Notes under the pieces: model-generated
Seen by the model: only the letters and a program-made list of their open reading frames with translations
What the model was told of the DNA's origin: nothing
The model's database searches: none
Shown here: piece after piece, positions 53,920 to 62,325 of the stretch
Layout of the letters: the number at the start of each line of letters is the position of its first letter
How positions within the stretch are numbered: position 1 is the stretch's first letter
From: Humibacter albus DSM 18994
GTDB lineage: Bacteria > Actinomycetota > Actinomycetes > Actinomycetales > Microbacteriaceae
Assembly: GCF_000421825.1 (NCBI RefSeq)
Contig: NZ_ATXT01000011.1
Coordinates: 186,001 to 250,000 of the forward strand
Direction: 5' to 3'
Length of the DNA: 64,000 nucleotides
Program-made: the position numbers and the translations under genes

Positions 53920-53925
53920 ATGGTA
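53920..53925 (-). promoter_or_regulatory. Leaderless -10 box (TACCAT) of the ligase operon
   Basis: TACCAT on the minus strand ends 6 nt before GTG 53913. AAAGG lies just before the start codon and could instead serve as a weak ribosome binding site. Confidence 0.5.
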
Positions 53926-53976
53926 CCGAGGGCGGCTATGCGTCGCCCGTGCGGAGCCTCTGCCCCTCCCTTGGCC

Positions 53977-56900
53977 TCACGCGGCACGCGCGGCAGCAGC
54001 GACCGAGGAGATGGCGCGGCCGCCCACGGCCGGTCCGCCCAGGTCGAGCACACGGTCGGCGTCGCGCACCTGGGCGGCGTCGTGCGTGACGAGCACGGCC
54101 AGCCGGTCGCGCAGCGCCCAGCGCAGGTCGCTCATCAACGCGTCGGATGCCTGCTCGTCCAGGTGCGCCGTCGGCTCGTCGATGAGCACAACGTCTCCTC
54201 GCGTCAGCAAGGTGCGTGCGACGGCCACTCGCTGTCGCTGGCCGCCGGAGAGCCGGCTGCCCGCCGCGCCGATCCGGGTGTCGAGGCCGTGCGGAAGGGC
54301 GGCGACGAGCGGGGCGAGACCGACGCGCTCGAGCGCATCCAGGAGCTCGGCATCGTCGGGTGCGTCGTCGCGGCTGCGTGCGATGACCAGGTTCGCGCGC
54401 AGCGTGGAGTCGAAGAGGTGGCCCTCCTGCGGACACCAGGCGATGCGGGTGCGCAGCGACGCGGGCCTCAGCGTGCGGGCGTCGGCGCTCACGCCGCGGC
54501 CGCGCAACAGGTAGCTGCCCGAGGTGGGGTCGGCGAACCGCAGCAACAGGGCGAGGAGCGTCGACTTGCCCGATCCGCTCGGTCCGGTCACGGCCAGCCA
54601 TTGACCGCGCACGGCACGGGTGGAGGCAGCGGAGAAGGCGTCTCGAGCGGCACCGGGGTACCGGTACGAGACGGAGTCGAGTCGGATGCCGTCGACTGCG
54701 TCGAGCAGACCGCCGGCAGCCGGATCGTCGACGACGCCGGGCGTCAGCGCCGTCACAGCACGCACATCGGCCAGCACGCGAGCGAGGCCGGGTGCGCGCG
54801 ATGCCGAGGCGACGGCATCCAGGAGCGGTTCGACCAGACCGAGTGGCACGAGCGCGAGGATCGCCACGAGTTCGGGACGGAGCGCTCCTGATGCGACGGC
54901 GTCGGCAGAAAGCGGAAGCATCGCGATCGCTGCGGCGCAGCACGCGAACACGCTGAGAGCGGATGCCGCGCCCTCGGCGCGCGCAGCCGACTGTTCGGCC
55001 CGAGCCTCGGCGGCGCTGGCGTCCGCGAGGCGGTGGCGGAGTCTGCGGGCCGCGCGCGGGGTGAGGTCGTCGCGGGCGCCGAGCAGTTCGGTGAAGCCGC
55101 CGAGCACTGCCGCGCGAGCGGCTTCTCCGCGCCGGGCCGACGCGCGGGAGCCCGCGCAGGCGAGCAGACCTGCACCGAACAGGCCGACCGCGGCAAGCGC
55201 GACGATCACCGCCGCCGAGGGGCCGAAGACGACACCGAGCGTCACGCCGGCGCCGGCCAGCACGACGACAGCGGCGATCGGGGGTTGGACGACGCGCGGC
55301 ACGAGGTCGCGCACGCGGTCGGCGGCGCCGATCAGAGAGGAGAGCGCTGCGACGGGCGACAGCGCCGTGCGGCCGGCCGGGCCGGCGGCGGCGAGGGCTC
55401 CCCAGAGCCGCACGCGCAGAGCGGTCACGGCGCGGAACACGGCGTCGTGCGTGAGCAGCCGTTCGGCGTACCGCAGCACCGATCGGCCGATGCCGAAGAA
55501 GCGCACGCCGACGATCGCGACGAGCAGGTACATGATGGCGGGCTCCTGGCTGGCGCGCACGATGAGCCAGCCGGAGACGGCCGTGAGCGCGATCGCGAAG
55601 CAGGTGGACAGCACGCCGACCAGCACCGCGGCCAGCATGCGGAGACGAACGGGGCGCACGATCGCCCGCAGCTCGCTCAGCGATGCTGTGCCGCGCGCTC
55701 GCGGTGCGGCCGGGGCGTCGTGCGTCGGCGGAATGCTCGTCGCCGGGATGGCCGTGGACGGCACATCTCCGTCCACGAGGTCGGAGGAGGGCTGAACGTG
55801 ATCCACCGGCCGGGGCGGGGTCGCTCGCCCGTTCACGGTGACCACCACGTCGGCGAGCGGGCGCACCGCCGGATCGTGCGAGGCGACGACGACTGTGGTA
55901 CGGCCGCGGAGCGCCGACAACTCGTGGCGGACGAGGGCGGCCGAGTGCGAGTCGAGGTGCGCCGTCGGCTCGTCGAGCAGCACGAGCGCCGCACCGGCGT
56001 CGACCGCCGCGAGCACCCGCGCGAACGACAGCCGTCGCGCCTCGCCCGGGCTGAGCGACGCCGGGTCGTCGTCCGCGACAGCGAGCAGTCCGACACGGAC
56101 GAGCAGGGCATCCGCGGGCACGGCGTCACCGACCGCGTCGCTCCCGGCTTCCACGGCGACAGAGCAGTCGACTGCGTACAGGGCGACCTCGTCGCGCACG
56201 CGGCGGGCGGCGAAGTGCGGGTGCTGCGGCATCCAGGCGATCCGATCGGCCGGCGGAGCGGTGATGACACCGGTGCAGCTGGAGCCGTCGTCGAGGAGGG
56301 CGCCGCGACCGGCCAGCACCGCGAGCACGCTCGACTTGCCGCACCCGCTGTCTCCGGCCAGGAGAGTGACGCCGTTCTCGACGGCACGGAAGCCGAGGCC
56401 CGCGATCGTCGGCGTCGTGCGGCCGGCATGCCTGATCGTGAGATCCTGCACGGCCAGGGCACCGCGCGTCCGCACGAGCCCGGAGGGATTCGCGGTGCGC
56501 GCCAGTGTGGCACGCACCCGGCGCAGTGCTTCCCTGCCGGTGTCGGAGGCATGGAATGCCGCGCCGATGTCGCGCAGCGGTGCGTAACACTCCGGCGCGA
56601 GGATGAGCGCCACGAGCCCCGCCTGCAGCGTCAGCTCTCCGCTCAGCAGCCGCACACCGATGAACACCGCCACGACGGCCACGGAGATGGTGGCGATCAT
56701 GTCGAGAGCGAGAGAGGAGAGGAACGCCGTGCGCAGCGCGGTCATGCTGCGGCGACGGTGCTCGTCCGAGATGTCGGCCAGGGCAGCCGTCTGCTCCCGG
56801 TCTCGGGCGAGGCCCACGAGCACCGGCAGCCCGCGGGCGAGTTCGACGAGGTGGTCGGAGAGTCGGCCGAGGGCGTCCAGGGACGCGGCGACCCTGTCTC

Positions 56901-57444
56901 GGGTGTGCAGGCCGATGAGCGCCATGAACAACGGGACCAGCGGCACCGTGATGACGATGACGAGCGCGCTCACCCAGTCCGCCGCGAGGATGCGCGCGCC
57001 CACCAGCAGGGGAACTGTCGCCGCACCGACCAGAGACGGCAGGTACTGCGTGTAATAGGCGTCGAGCTCGTCGAGGCCCGATGCCGCCAGCGTGGCATCG
57101 GCACCGACGCCACCGTCCGTCCGCGACAGGTACGCCTTCGCGAGGCGAGAGCGCAGCCGGTTCTTCACGCCGGAGGACGCGGACTGCGAGGCGACGCGCA
57201 GTCCCCACACCGAAGCCGCTCTCAGCAGCGCGCCGGCGAGCCCCTCGAGCACCACGGGCAGCACCTCGCCGCGGGCGATGACGGTGACGACGCCGGTCGC
57301 GATCGCATCGGCCAGCAGCACGAGGCCGAGCGCCTTGAGCGCTCCGAGCGCGCCGAGGATCAGCAGGCGGCGACGGCCGACCTCGTCGATACCTTCCCAC
57401 GGTCCCCGTGACGTTCGCGGAGCGCGCTCGCCGGGTGACGTCAT
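53977..57444 (-). CDS. cydDC: Fused CydD-CydC ABC exporter for cytochrome bd assembly
   Basis: Protein of 1155 aa, a single chain with two transmembrane-plus-ABC halves. Half 1 (about 1-560) is CydD-like with LLAGDSGCGKSSVLA and LSPGEARRLSFARVL. Half 2 (about 600-1155) is CydC-like with VTGPSGSGKSTLLALLL and LSGGQRQRVAVARTL. CydDC exports thiols and is needed to assemble the bd oxidase. An acidic Pro/Thr linker joins the halves. Fused CydDC is known in other actinobacteria. ATG 57444 overlaps the cydB stop (ATGA). Confidence 0.93.
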   Translation of the reverse strand: MTSPGERAPRTSRGPWEGIDEVGRRRLLILGALGALKALGLVLLADAIATGVVTVIARGEVLPVVLEGLAGALLRAASVWGLRVASQSASSGVKNRLRSRLAKAYLSRTDGGVGADATLAASGLDELDAYYTQYLPSLVGAATVPLLVGARILAADWVSALVIVITVPLVPLFMALIGLHTRDRVAASLDALGRLSDHLVELARGLPVLVGLARDREQTAALADISDEHRRRSMTALRTAFLSSLALDMIATISVAVVAVFIGVRLLSGELTLQAGLVALILAPECYAPLRDIGAAFHASDTGREALRRVRATLARTANPSGLVRTRGALAVQDLTIRHAGRTTPTIAGLGFRAVENGVTLLAGDSGCGKSSVLAVLAGRGALLDDGSSCTGVITAPPADRIAWMPQHPHFAARRVRDEVALYAVDCSVAVEAGSDAVGDAVPADALLVRVGLLAVADDDPASLSPGEARRLSFARVLAAVDAGAALVLLDEPTAHLDSHSAALVRHELSALRGRTTVVVASHDPAVRPLADVVVTVNGRATPPRPVDHVQPSSDLVDGDVPSTAIPATSIPPTHDAPAAPRARGTASLSELRAIVRPVRLRMLAAVLVGVLSTCFAIALTAVSGWLIVRASQEPAIMYLLVAIVGVRFFGIGRSVLRYAERLLTHDAVFRAVTALRVRLWGALAAAGPAGRTALSPVAALSSLIGAADRVRDLVPRVVQPPIAAVVVLAGAGVTLGVVFGPSAAVIVALAAVGLFGAGLLACAGSRASARRGEAARAAVLGGFTELLGARDDLTPRAARRLRHRLADASAAEARAEQSAARAEGAASALSVFACCAAAIAMLPLSADAVASGALRPELVAILALVPLGLVEPLLDAVASASRAPGLARVLADVRAVTALTPGVVDDPAAGGLLDAVDGIRLDSVSYRYPGAARDAFSAASTRAVRGQWLAVTGPSGSGKSTLLALLLRFADPTSGSYLLRGRGVSADARTLRPASLRTRIAWCPQEGHLFDSTLRANLVIARSRDDAPDDAELLDALERVGLAPLVAALPHGLDTRIGAAGSRLSGGQRQRVAVARTLLTRGDVVLIDEPTAHLDEQASDALMSDLRWALRDRLAVLVTHDAAQVRDADRVLDLGGPAVGGRAISSVAAAARAA

Positions 57445-58472
57445 CGGGGCTTCACCGCCGCACGGACCGGCTTGACCTCGGGGATGCTCGTGCCCGCCAC
57501 CCGCTTGCGGAACACCCAGTAGGTCCAGCCCTGGTAGACCAGCACGAGCGGGACGCCGAAGGCGGCGACCACACTCATCACGCCCAGCGTGTACGCGGAG
57601 CTGGCGGCGTTCGACACGGTCAGGTCGTACGCGGCGCTCACCGTGGACGGCAGTACGTTCGGGAACACGTTCGCGAAGATCGACGCCGCTCCGAAGACGA
57701 GGAACGCGGCCATGCCCGCGAAAGCGCGTCCTTCGCTCCCCCGCCTGGCCCACCGCCAGGCGATCACGGCCGCCACGACGGCAGCAGCGACGAGGATCCA
57801 GGTGTACGCCTTGCCGTTCATGAACTGCACCGCAAGGACCCAGAGCGCGATCGGGATCAGCAGCGCCGGCATCCACCGCACGGCGAACCGGCGAGAGCGC
57901 ACCCGAACGTCGCCGTCGGTCTTCAGCGCGAGGAACACCGCCGCGTGCACGAGGCAGAAGCCCACTACGGCGAGACCGCCGAGCACGGCCCAGCCGTTCA
58001 GCCACCCGAACGGACCGCCGACGCCGTCGCCGTTCGAGTCGATCGGCAGTCCCGTGGTGGTCAGCACGAGCATGACGCCCACGCCGAAGGCCGAGACGAA
58101 CGACCCGAGTCCGAGGGCGAGATCCCATCCGTGCGTCCATCTAGTGGTGTGTCCCTTGCCGCGGTACTCGATGGCGACGGCACGGAAGATGAGGCCCAGC
58201 AGCACGAACACCAGCGGCACGTACAGCGTGGAGAAGAGCGATGCATACCAGAACGGGAATGCGGCGAACGTGGCGCCGCCGGCGGTGATCAGCCACACCT
58301 CGTTGCCGTCCCAGACCGGGCCGATCGAGTTGAGCATCACACGTCGGTCGTTGTCATTGCGGGCGGACAGCAGCATGTGCATGCCCACGCCGAGATCGAA
58401 GCCCTCGAGAAAGAGGTAGCCGATCCACAGCACGGCGATGATCACGAACCACAGTGTGGGGAGGAAGTCCAT
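57441..58472 (-). CDS. cydB: Cytochrome bd oxidase subunit II
   Basis: Protein of 343 aa with eight or nine helices. The N-terminal MDFLPTLWFVIIAVLWIGYLF and LEGFDLGVGM, then SIGPVWDGNEVWLITAGGATFAAFP, are the CydB signatures. It is the smaller core subunit of the high-affinity quinol oxidase in the membrane. It lies 29 nt after cydA with GAGAAGGG upstream and overlaps cydDC. Confidence 0.97.
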   Translation of the reverse strand: MDFLPTLWFVIIAVLWIGYLFLEGFDLGVGMHMLLSARNDNDRRVMLNSIGPVWDGNEVWLITAGGATFAAFPFWYASLFSTLYVPLVFVLLGLIFRAVAIEYRGKGHTTRWTHGWDLALGLGSFVSAFGVGVMLVLTTTGLPIDSNGDGVGGPFGWLNGWAVLGGLAVVGFCLVHAAVFLALKTDGDVRVRSRRFAVRWMPALLIPIALWVLAVQFMNGKAYTWILVAAAVVAAVIAWRWARRGSEGRAFAGMAAFLVFGAASIFANVFPNVLPSTVSAAYDLTVSNAASSAYTLGVMSVVAAFGVPLVLVYQGWTYWVFRKRVAGTSIPEVKPVRAAVKPR

Positions 58473-58501
58473 GGGGGTTAGATATCCCTTCTCGTCGACG
58501 G

Positions 58502-60088
58502 TCAGTAGGCGAACGCGAGCACGTCGTCGTCAGCGGGGGCGTCAGGATCCTTCGGCTTCTCGCCGAGCTCCGGTATGGCGGCCGCCACCCCGCCGCGGAT
58601 GTACTTCACGAGCAGTCGCACCTCGAACACCATCAGCACCGCGTAGACGATCGTGAACGAGACGAGCGAGAACGCGATCTCCCCGAATGTCACCCCCGGA
58701 GAGACGGCCGCAGCGGTGAACATGAACACTCCGTCGACGCCGCCGGGCGTCGGGTTGGGCGCGACCACGAACGGCTGGCGCCCCATCTCGGTGAAGATCC
58801 ACCCCGCCGAGTTCGCGGCGAACGGCGCGAAGATGCCCGATACGGCCAACCACATCAGCCAACGGGGCTGCGGCACCGTCCCCTTTCGGGTGAGCCAGAG
58901 CGCGACGACGGAGGCGAACGCGGCGAGTGCGCCGAACAGGATCATCAGCCGGAAGCCCCAGTAGGTCACGGCCATCACCGGAACATAGTTGATCTTCGAG
59001 CCCGCTCGGTCGCCGAGCTTCGCGTCGTCGGGAAGATGCGTTCCGTACTTCTGCTGGTAGCTGGGCACCAGTTCGTTCACACCCTTGACCGGCTCGTTGA
59101 AGTCGCCGTTGGCGAGGAAACCGAGCACGCCGGGAACCTCGATCACGTTGACCACGCCCGCGCAGTCCTTCGAGCCGATGTCGCCGAACGCCAGCAGCGA
59201 GAAGCTCGTGCCGGTGTGGCAGGCCGCTTCGGCCGACGCCATCTTCATCGGCTGCTGCACGAACATCAGGCGAGCCTGCGCGTCGCCGGTGATCGTGACG
59301 CCGGCGAACGCGATGATCGCCGTCACCGCGCCGATGCGCAGCGAGGTGAGCCAGACCCTGTGGTCGGACTTGTCACGCCCGGGCACGTCGGGCGCCTCGC
59401 CCACGATGACGCGCTGGTCGGGCCCGACCGTGTCGATGCCGTCGCGCCGACGCTGCCAGAGGTGATACCAGCCGACGCCGAGCAGCATGGCGCCGCCCAC
59501 CGCCAGCGCGCCGAAGATGGTGTGCGTGAACGCGGCCACCGCGGTGTTGTTGCCGAGGATGGCCCCGATGTCGTTCATCACGGGCCGACCGTGCACGAGC
59601 GTCACGCCGACAGGGTGTTGCATCCACGAGTTGGCCGCGATGATGAAGTAGGCCGAGACGACGGAGCCGGCGACGGCGAGCCAGAGGCACGCGAGATGGA
59701 TGCGCCGCGGCAGCTTGCCCCACCCGAAGATCCACAGGCCGAGGAACGTCGACTCGACGAAGAAGGCCAGCAGCGCCTCCATCGCCAGTGGGGCGCCGAA
59801 CACGTCGCCGACGAAACGGCTGTATTCGCTCCAGGCGAGGCCGAACTGGAACTCCTGCACGAGCCCGGTGGCCACGCCCATGATGAAGTTGATCAGGTAG
59901 ATCTTTCCCCAGAACTTCGTCATGCGGTAATAGCGGTCGTTGCCCGTGCGCATCCAGAGCGTCTGCATGAGAGCGACCAGCGGTCCCAGGCCGATCGTGA
60001 GGGGCACCATCCAGAAGTGGTAGACGGTGACGATGCCGAACTGCCAGCGTGCGATCAGAAGGGGATCCAGCTCGGTGGTGAAGTGCAC
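58502..60088 (-). CDS. cydA: Cytochrome bd oxidase subunit I
   Basis: Protein of 528 aa with about nine helices, the quinol-oxidising, heme b558/b595/d-binding subunit. RWQFGIVTVYHFWMVPLTIGL holds the first conserved His region. FWGKIYLINFIMGVATGLVQEFQFG and EALLAFFVESTFLGLWIFGW follow, and WIFTEMGRQPFVV is the family hallmark next to the Q-loop end. GTG 60088 has CGAGGAGAC upstream. Its promoter region carries three palindromic operators shared with the divergent BlaI-like gene. Confidence 0.97.
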   Translation of the reverse strand: MHFTTELDPLLIARWQFGIVTVYHFWMVPLTIGLGPLVALMQTLWMRTGNDRYYRMTKFWGKIYLINFIMGVATGLVQEFQFGLAWSEYSRFVGDVFGAPLAMEALLAFFVESTFLGLWIFGWGKLPRRIHLACLWLAVAGSVVSAYFIIAANSWMQHPVGVTLVHGRPVMNDIGAILGNNTAVAAFTHTIFGALAVGGAMLLGVGWYHLWQRRRDGIDTVGPDQRVIVGEAPDVPGRDKSDHRVWLTSLRIGAVTAIIAFAGVTITGDAQARLMFVQQPMKMASAEAACHTGTSFSLLAFGDIGSKDCAGVVNVIEVPGVLGFLANGDFNEPVKGVNELVPSYQQKYGTHLPDDAKLGDRAGSKINYVPVMAVTYWGFRLMILFGALAAFASVVALWLTRKGTVPQPRWLMWLAVSGIFAPFAANSAGWIFTEMGRQPFVVAPNPTPGGVDGVFMFTAAAVSPGVTFGEIAFSLVSFTIVYAVLMVFEVRLLVKYIRGGVAAAIPELGEKPKDPDAPADDDVLAFAY

Positions 60089-60107
60089 GTCTCCTCGATT
60101 CGATGTT

Positions 60108-60124
60108 TTCTACGTGCCGTAGAA
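60108..60124. promoter_or_regulatory. Palindromic operator 1, TTCTAC-GTGCC-GTAGAA
   Basis: Perfect 6-bp inverted repeat with a 5-bp spacer, 20 bp upstream of cydA. It matches the TAC/GTA arm type bound by BlaI/MecI/CopY repressors. It abuts operator 2 with no gap. Confidence 0.8.
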
Positions 60125-60141
60125 TTCTACGCGCTGTAGAA
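60125..60141. promoter_or_regulatory. Palindromic operator 2, TTCTAC-GCGCT-GTAGAA
   Basis: Identical arms and spacer length to operators 1 and 3. The junction with operator 1 creates TAGAAT on the minus strand (60124-60129), a plausible cydA -10 box about 36 nt before cydA. Confidence 0.8.
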
Positions 60142-60165
60142 GTTGTACCACCGTCGCCGGAACTT

Positions 60166-60182
60166 TTCTACACGCGGTAGAA
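60166..60182. promoter_or_regulatory. Palindromic operator 3, TTCTAC-ACGCG-GTAGAA, with embedded -10 box
   Basis: Third copy of the palindrome. Its right arm is part of TAGAAT at 60178-60183, which ends 6 nt before ATG 60190 of the BlaI-like gene. A bound repressor would cover the -10 of its own leaderless promoter, a simple autorepression layout. Confidence 0.8.
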
Positions 60183-60189
60183 TCGAGAC

Positions 60190-60564
60190 ATGGCAACTCG
60201 CACTGTGGTCAATCTCGGAGAGCTGGAACGCGCGATCATGGACGTCATCTGGGACGCCACCGCGCCGCTCGCCGCCACCGACCTGCGCGAGCAGTTGAAG
60301 GCATCCGCGCCCGGCGGCAAGGAGCCGGCGATCACCACGGTGATGACCGTGCTGTCCCGGCTGGAGGCCAAGGGCTTCGTCGTGCGGGACAGGGATGCCA
60401 GGCCGCACCTCTACAGCGCAACCATGACCCGCGAAGACCACGTCGCCGAGCTGATGCACGAGGTGCTCGGCTCCGCATCCGATCGGGATGCCGTGCTCGC
60501 CCGTTTCGTCGGCCAGGTCACGCCGCACGAAGCGGAGCGCCTGCGCAGGCTGCTGGACGCGTAA
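60190..60564 (+). CDS. BlaI/MecI/CopY-family transcriptional repressor
   Basis: Protein of 124 aa with the winged-helix fold of the family. Diagnostic pieces are LGELERAIMDVIWD near residue 10, the recognition region EPAITTVMTVLSRLEAKGFVVR near 50, and RPHLYSATMTREDHVAELM. The C-terminal helices form the dimer. Classical members repress beta-lactamase or copper genes and are cut by BlaR1. Here the neighbours are a BlaR1-like protease gene 5 nt downstream and the divergent cyd operon, so cytochrome bd is the likely target. ATG 60190 follows TAGAAT by 6 nt. Confidence 0.92.
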   Translation: MATRTVVNLGELERAIMDVIWDATAPLAATDLREQLKASAPGGKEPAITTVMTVLSRLEAKGFVVRDRDARPHLYSATMTREDHVAELMHEVLGSASDRDAVLARFVGQVTPHEAERLRRLLDA

Positions 60565-60569
60565 CGGCC

Positions 60570-61634
60570 GTGCTCACCGTCGCTGTCGCGCTGGCGCTCT
60601 TCGCATTCGCCCTCGCCTGGCCCGTGCCCGTGGCGCTGGCGCGGGCGGCCTGGCCGCGCCGCATGCCTGGCGCCGCGCTCGTGCTGTGGCAGGCGATCGC
60701 GCTCGCAGGCGGCCTGTCGATGATCGGCTCCCTGCTCGTGTTCGGGCTCATCCCGTTCGGCGCCGACCTGCCCGACGCCGCCGGCGCGTTCGGCTCCGAC
60801 CTTTTCGCCGGCCGCCTCCCGCACGACGCGAACTTCTTCCAGATGTTCGCGCTCGCCGGCGCAGTGCTGCTCGGCGTGCACCTGCTGCTCAACCTCGTGC
60901 GCACGGCGTGGCGCGCGGAGCGACAGCGCCGCCATCATGTGCAGTTGCTGCACCTGCTCAGCGACCCGATGCCGGACTCCCCCGGCACGCGCGTGATCGA
61001 CCATGCAACCCCGATCGCGTACTGCCTGCCGGGCGCGCCGCGCGCCGTCACCGTGCTCTCGGCCGGCCTGCTCGAGCTGCTGAGCGACGAGGAGCTCGCC
61101 GCCGTGGTGGCGCACGAACGCGCGCACGTGACACAGCACCACAACATCCTGCTGGTCGCGTTCAGCGCCTGGCGGAGCGCGCTTCCGTGGTTCCCGATCG
61201 CGACCCGCGCGCACGAGGCCGTCGGGCTCCTCATCGAGTTGCTCGCCGACGATCAGGCGCGTCGTACCGTCTCCGGCCGCGACCTCTCCCGGGCTGTCGC
61301 GCGCGTGGCGCTGGCCGCCGCGCCGCAGACGGATACCGGCACAGGTGTCGGTTCGCGCGGTTCGGGTGCTCGAGCAGGCGTCAAACCCGTCGGTGCTGCC
61401 GTCGGGGCCGGCGCCTCTGCTACGGCGCGGGGCGCGGTGTCGTCTCCGCGCTTCGGCGATCCCGGCTTCGGCGCGGCCCCAGCGGCACCCACCGAGTGGG
61501 CGGATGCCCGGATCGCCCGGCTGACGCAGCTCCCGATCGCGCACGTGCCGGCGTTGCGCCTGTCGGTGCTCGCAGCGTCGATCGCCCTCGTCGCCCTGCC
61601 GACGCTGATGCTGCTCAGTCCCGCCGTGCGCTGA
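60570..61634 (+). CDS. BlaR1-like M56 family membrane metalloprotease
   Basis: Protein of 354 aa with three N-terminal helices (about 1-22, 36-62, 92-112) and a last helix at 330-350. The cytoplasmic protease domain has the zinc motif HERAH (H182, E183, H186) and the third ligand region ELLADD (E223). In BlaR1 and MecR1 this protease removes the repressor after a signal. The extracellular penicillin-sensing domain that follows the last helix in BlaR1 is missing, so the signal is unknown. GTG 60570 lies 5 nt after the repressor stop. The Gly/Ala/Ser-rich stretch 252-305 is low complexity. Confidence 0.88.
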   Translation: MLTVAVALALFAFALAWPVPVALARAAWPRRMPGAALVLWQAIALAGGLSMIGSLLVFGLIPFGADLPDAAGAFGSDLFAGRLPHDANFFQMFALAGAVLLGVHLLLNLVRTAWRAERQRRHHVQLLHLLSDPMPDSPGTRVIDHATPIAYCLPGAPRAVTVLSAGLLELLSDEELAAVVAHERAHVTQHHNILLVAFSAWRSALPWFPIATRAHEAVGLLIELLADDQARRTVSGRDLSRAVARVALAAAPQTDTGTGVGSRGSGARAGVKPVGAAVGAGASATARGAVSSPRFGDPGFGAAPAAPTEWADARIARLTQLPIAHVPALRLSVLAASIALVALPTLMLLSPAVR

Positions 61635-61646
61635 CCCGGTCGCCGA

Positions 61647-62276
61647 TCAGCGCCGCCGCGCTGAGCCCGTCGCAGCCTCGCTCACCTGGGTCCACAACGC
61701 ATCCACGCGGCGCAGCAGCTCGTCTTTGCCGCCGTTGTTGTCGATGACGACGTCCGCCACGGCACGGCGTTGTTCGTCGTCGGCCTGCGCGTCAATACGA
61801 CGGCGGGCGTCCTCGTGGTCCATGCCGCGGTCTTCGACGAGGCGTCGCACCCGTTCCTCACGATCGGCCTCGACGACGACGACGCGGTCGAAACGCAACG
61901 GGCGATCCGCCGAGGCCTCCACGAGCAGCGGCACGTCGTACACGACGACGCCGTCGGGATCGGATGCCCGGGCTTGCCCGAACCTCTCCAGCGCGGCCCG
62001 CCAGACGGCCGGGTGTGTGATCGCGTTGAGGTCCGCCAGTGCATCGGGATCGGCGAACACCAGGCGTCCGAGCGCCATCCGGTCCAGGGAGCCGTCCGCG
62101 GCGACGACCCCGTCGCCGAATCGCTCCCGGATCGCGGCCAGCCCCGGCGTGCCCGGCTCGACGACTTCGCGAGCCAGGCGGTCGGCATCCACGATCACCG
62201 CGCCGTGCTCGGCCAGCCGGGCCGACACCGTGGACTTGCCGGACGCGATGCCGCCGGTGAGCGCGATGATCTGCAC
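61647..62276 (-). CDS. coaE: Dephospho-CoA kinase
   Basis: Protein of 209 aa that phosphorylates dephospho-CoA in the last step of CoA synthesis. The P-loop is ALTGGIASGKSTVSARLAE near residue 5. VIVDADRLAREVVEPGTPGL and VVYDVPLLVEA are the CoaE blocks. It ends after a short basic tail. GTG 62276 has TAGCAT ending 7 nt upstream; the frame to 62354 is not conserved. It is convergent with the M56 gene. Confidence 0.95.
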   Translation of the reverse strand: MQIIALTGGIASGKSTVSARLAEHGAVIVDADRLAREVVEPGTPGLAAIRERFGDGVVAADGSLDRMALGRLVFADPDALADLNAITHPAVWRAALERFGQARASDPDGVVVYDVPLLVEASADRPLRFDRVVVVEADREERVRRLVEDRGMDHEDARRRIDAQADDEQRRAVADVVIDNNGGKDELLRRVDALWTQVSEAATGSARRR

Positions 62277-62283
62277 GCGCTCG

Positions 62284-62289
62284 ATGCTA
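62284..62289 (-). promoter_or_regulatory. Leaderless -10 box (TAGCAT) of coaE
   Basis: TAGCAT on the minus strand ends 7 nt before GTG 62276, and no ribosome binding site is visible. Confidence 0.5.
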
Positions 62290-62325
62290 TCGGCACGGCG
62301 TCGCGGGGACGGTCGCCCAGAGCGT

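Noticed and set aside
55033-57411. 792-codon plus-strand frame opposite cydDC
   Set aside because: Low-complexity Arg/Gly/Asp/His composition, no start signals, and fully explained as a shadow of the cydDC codons.
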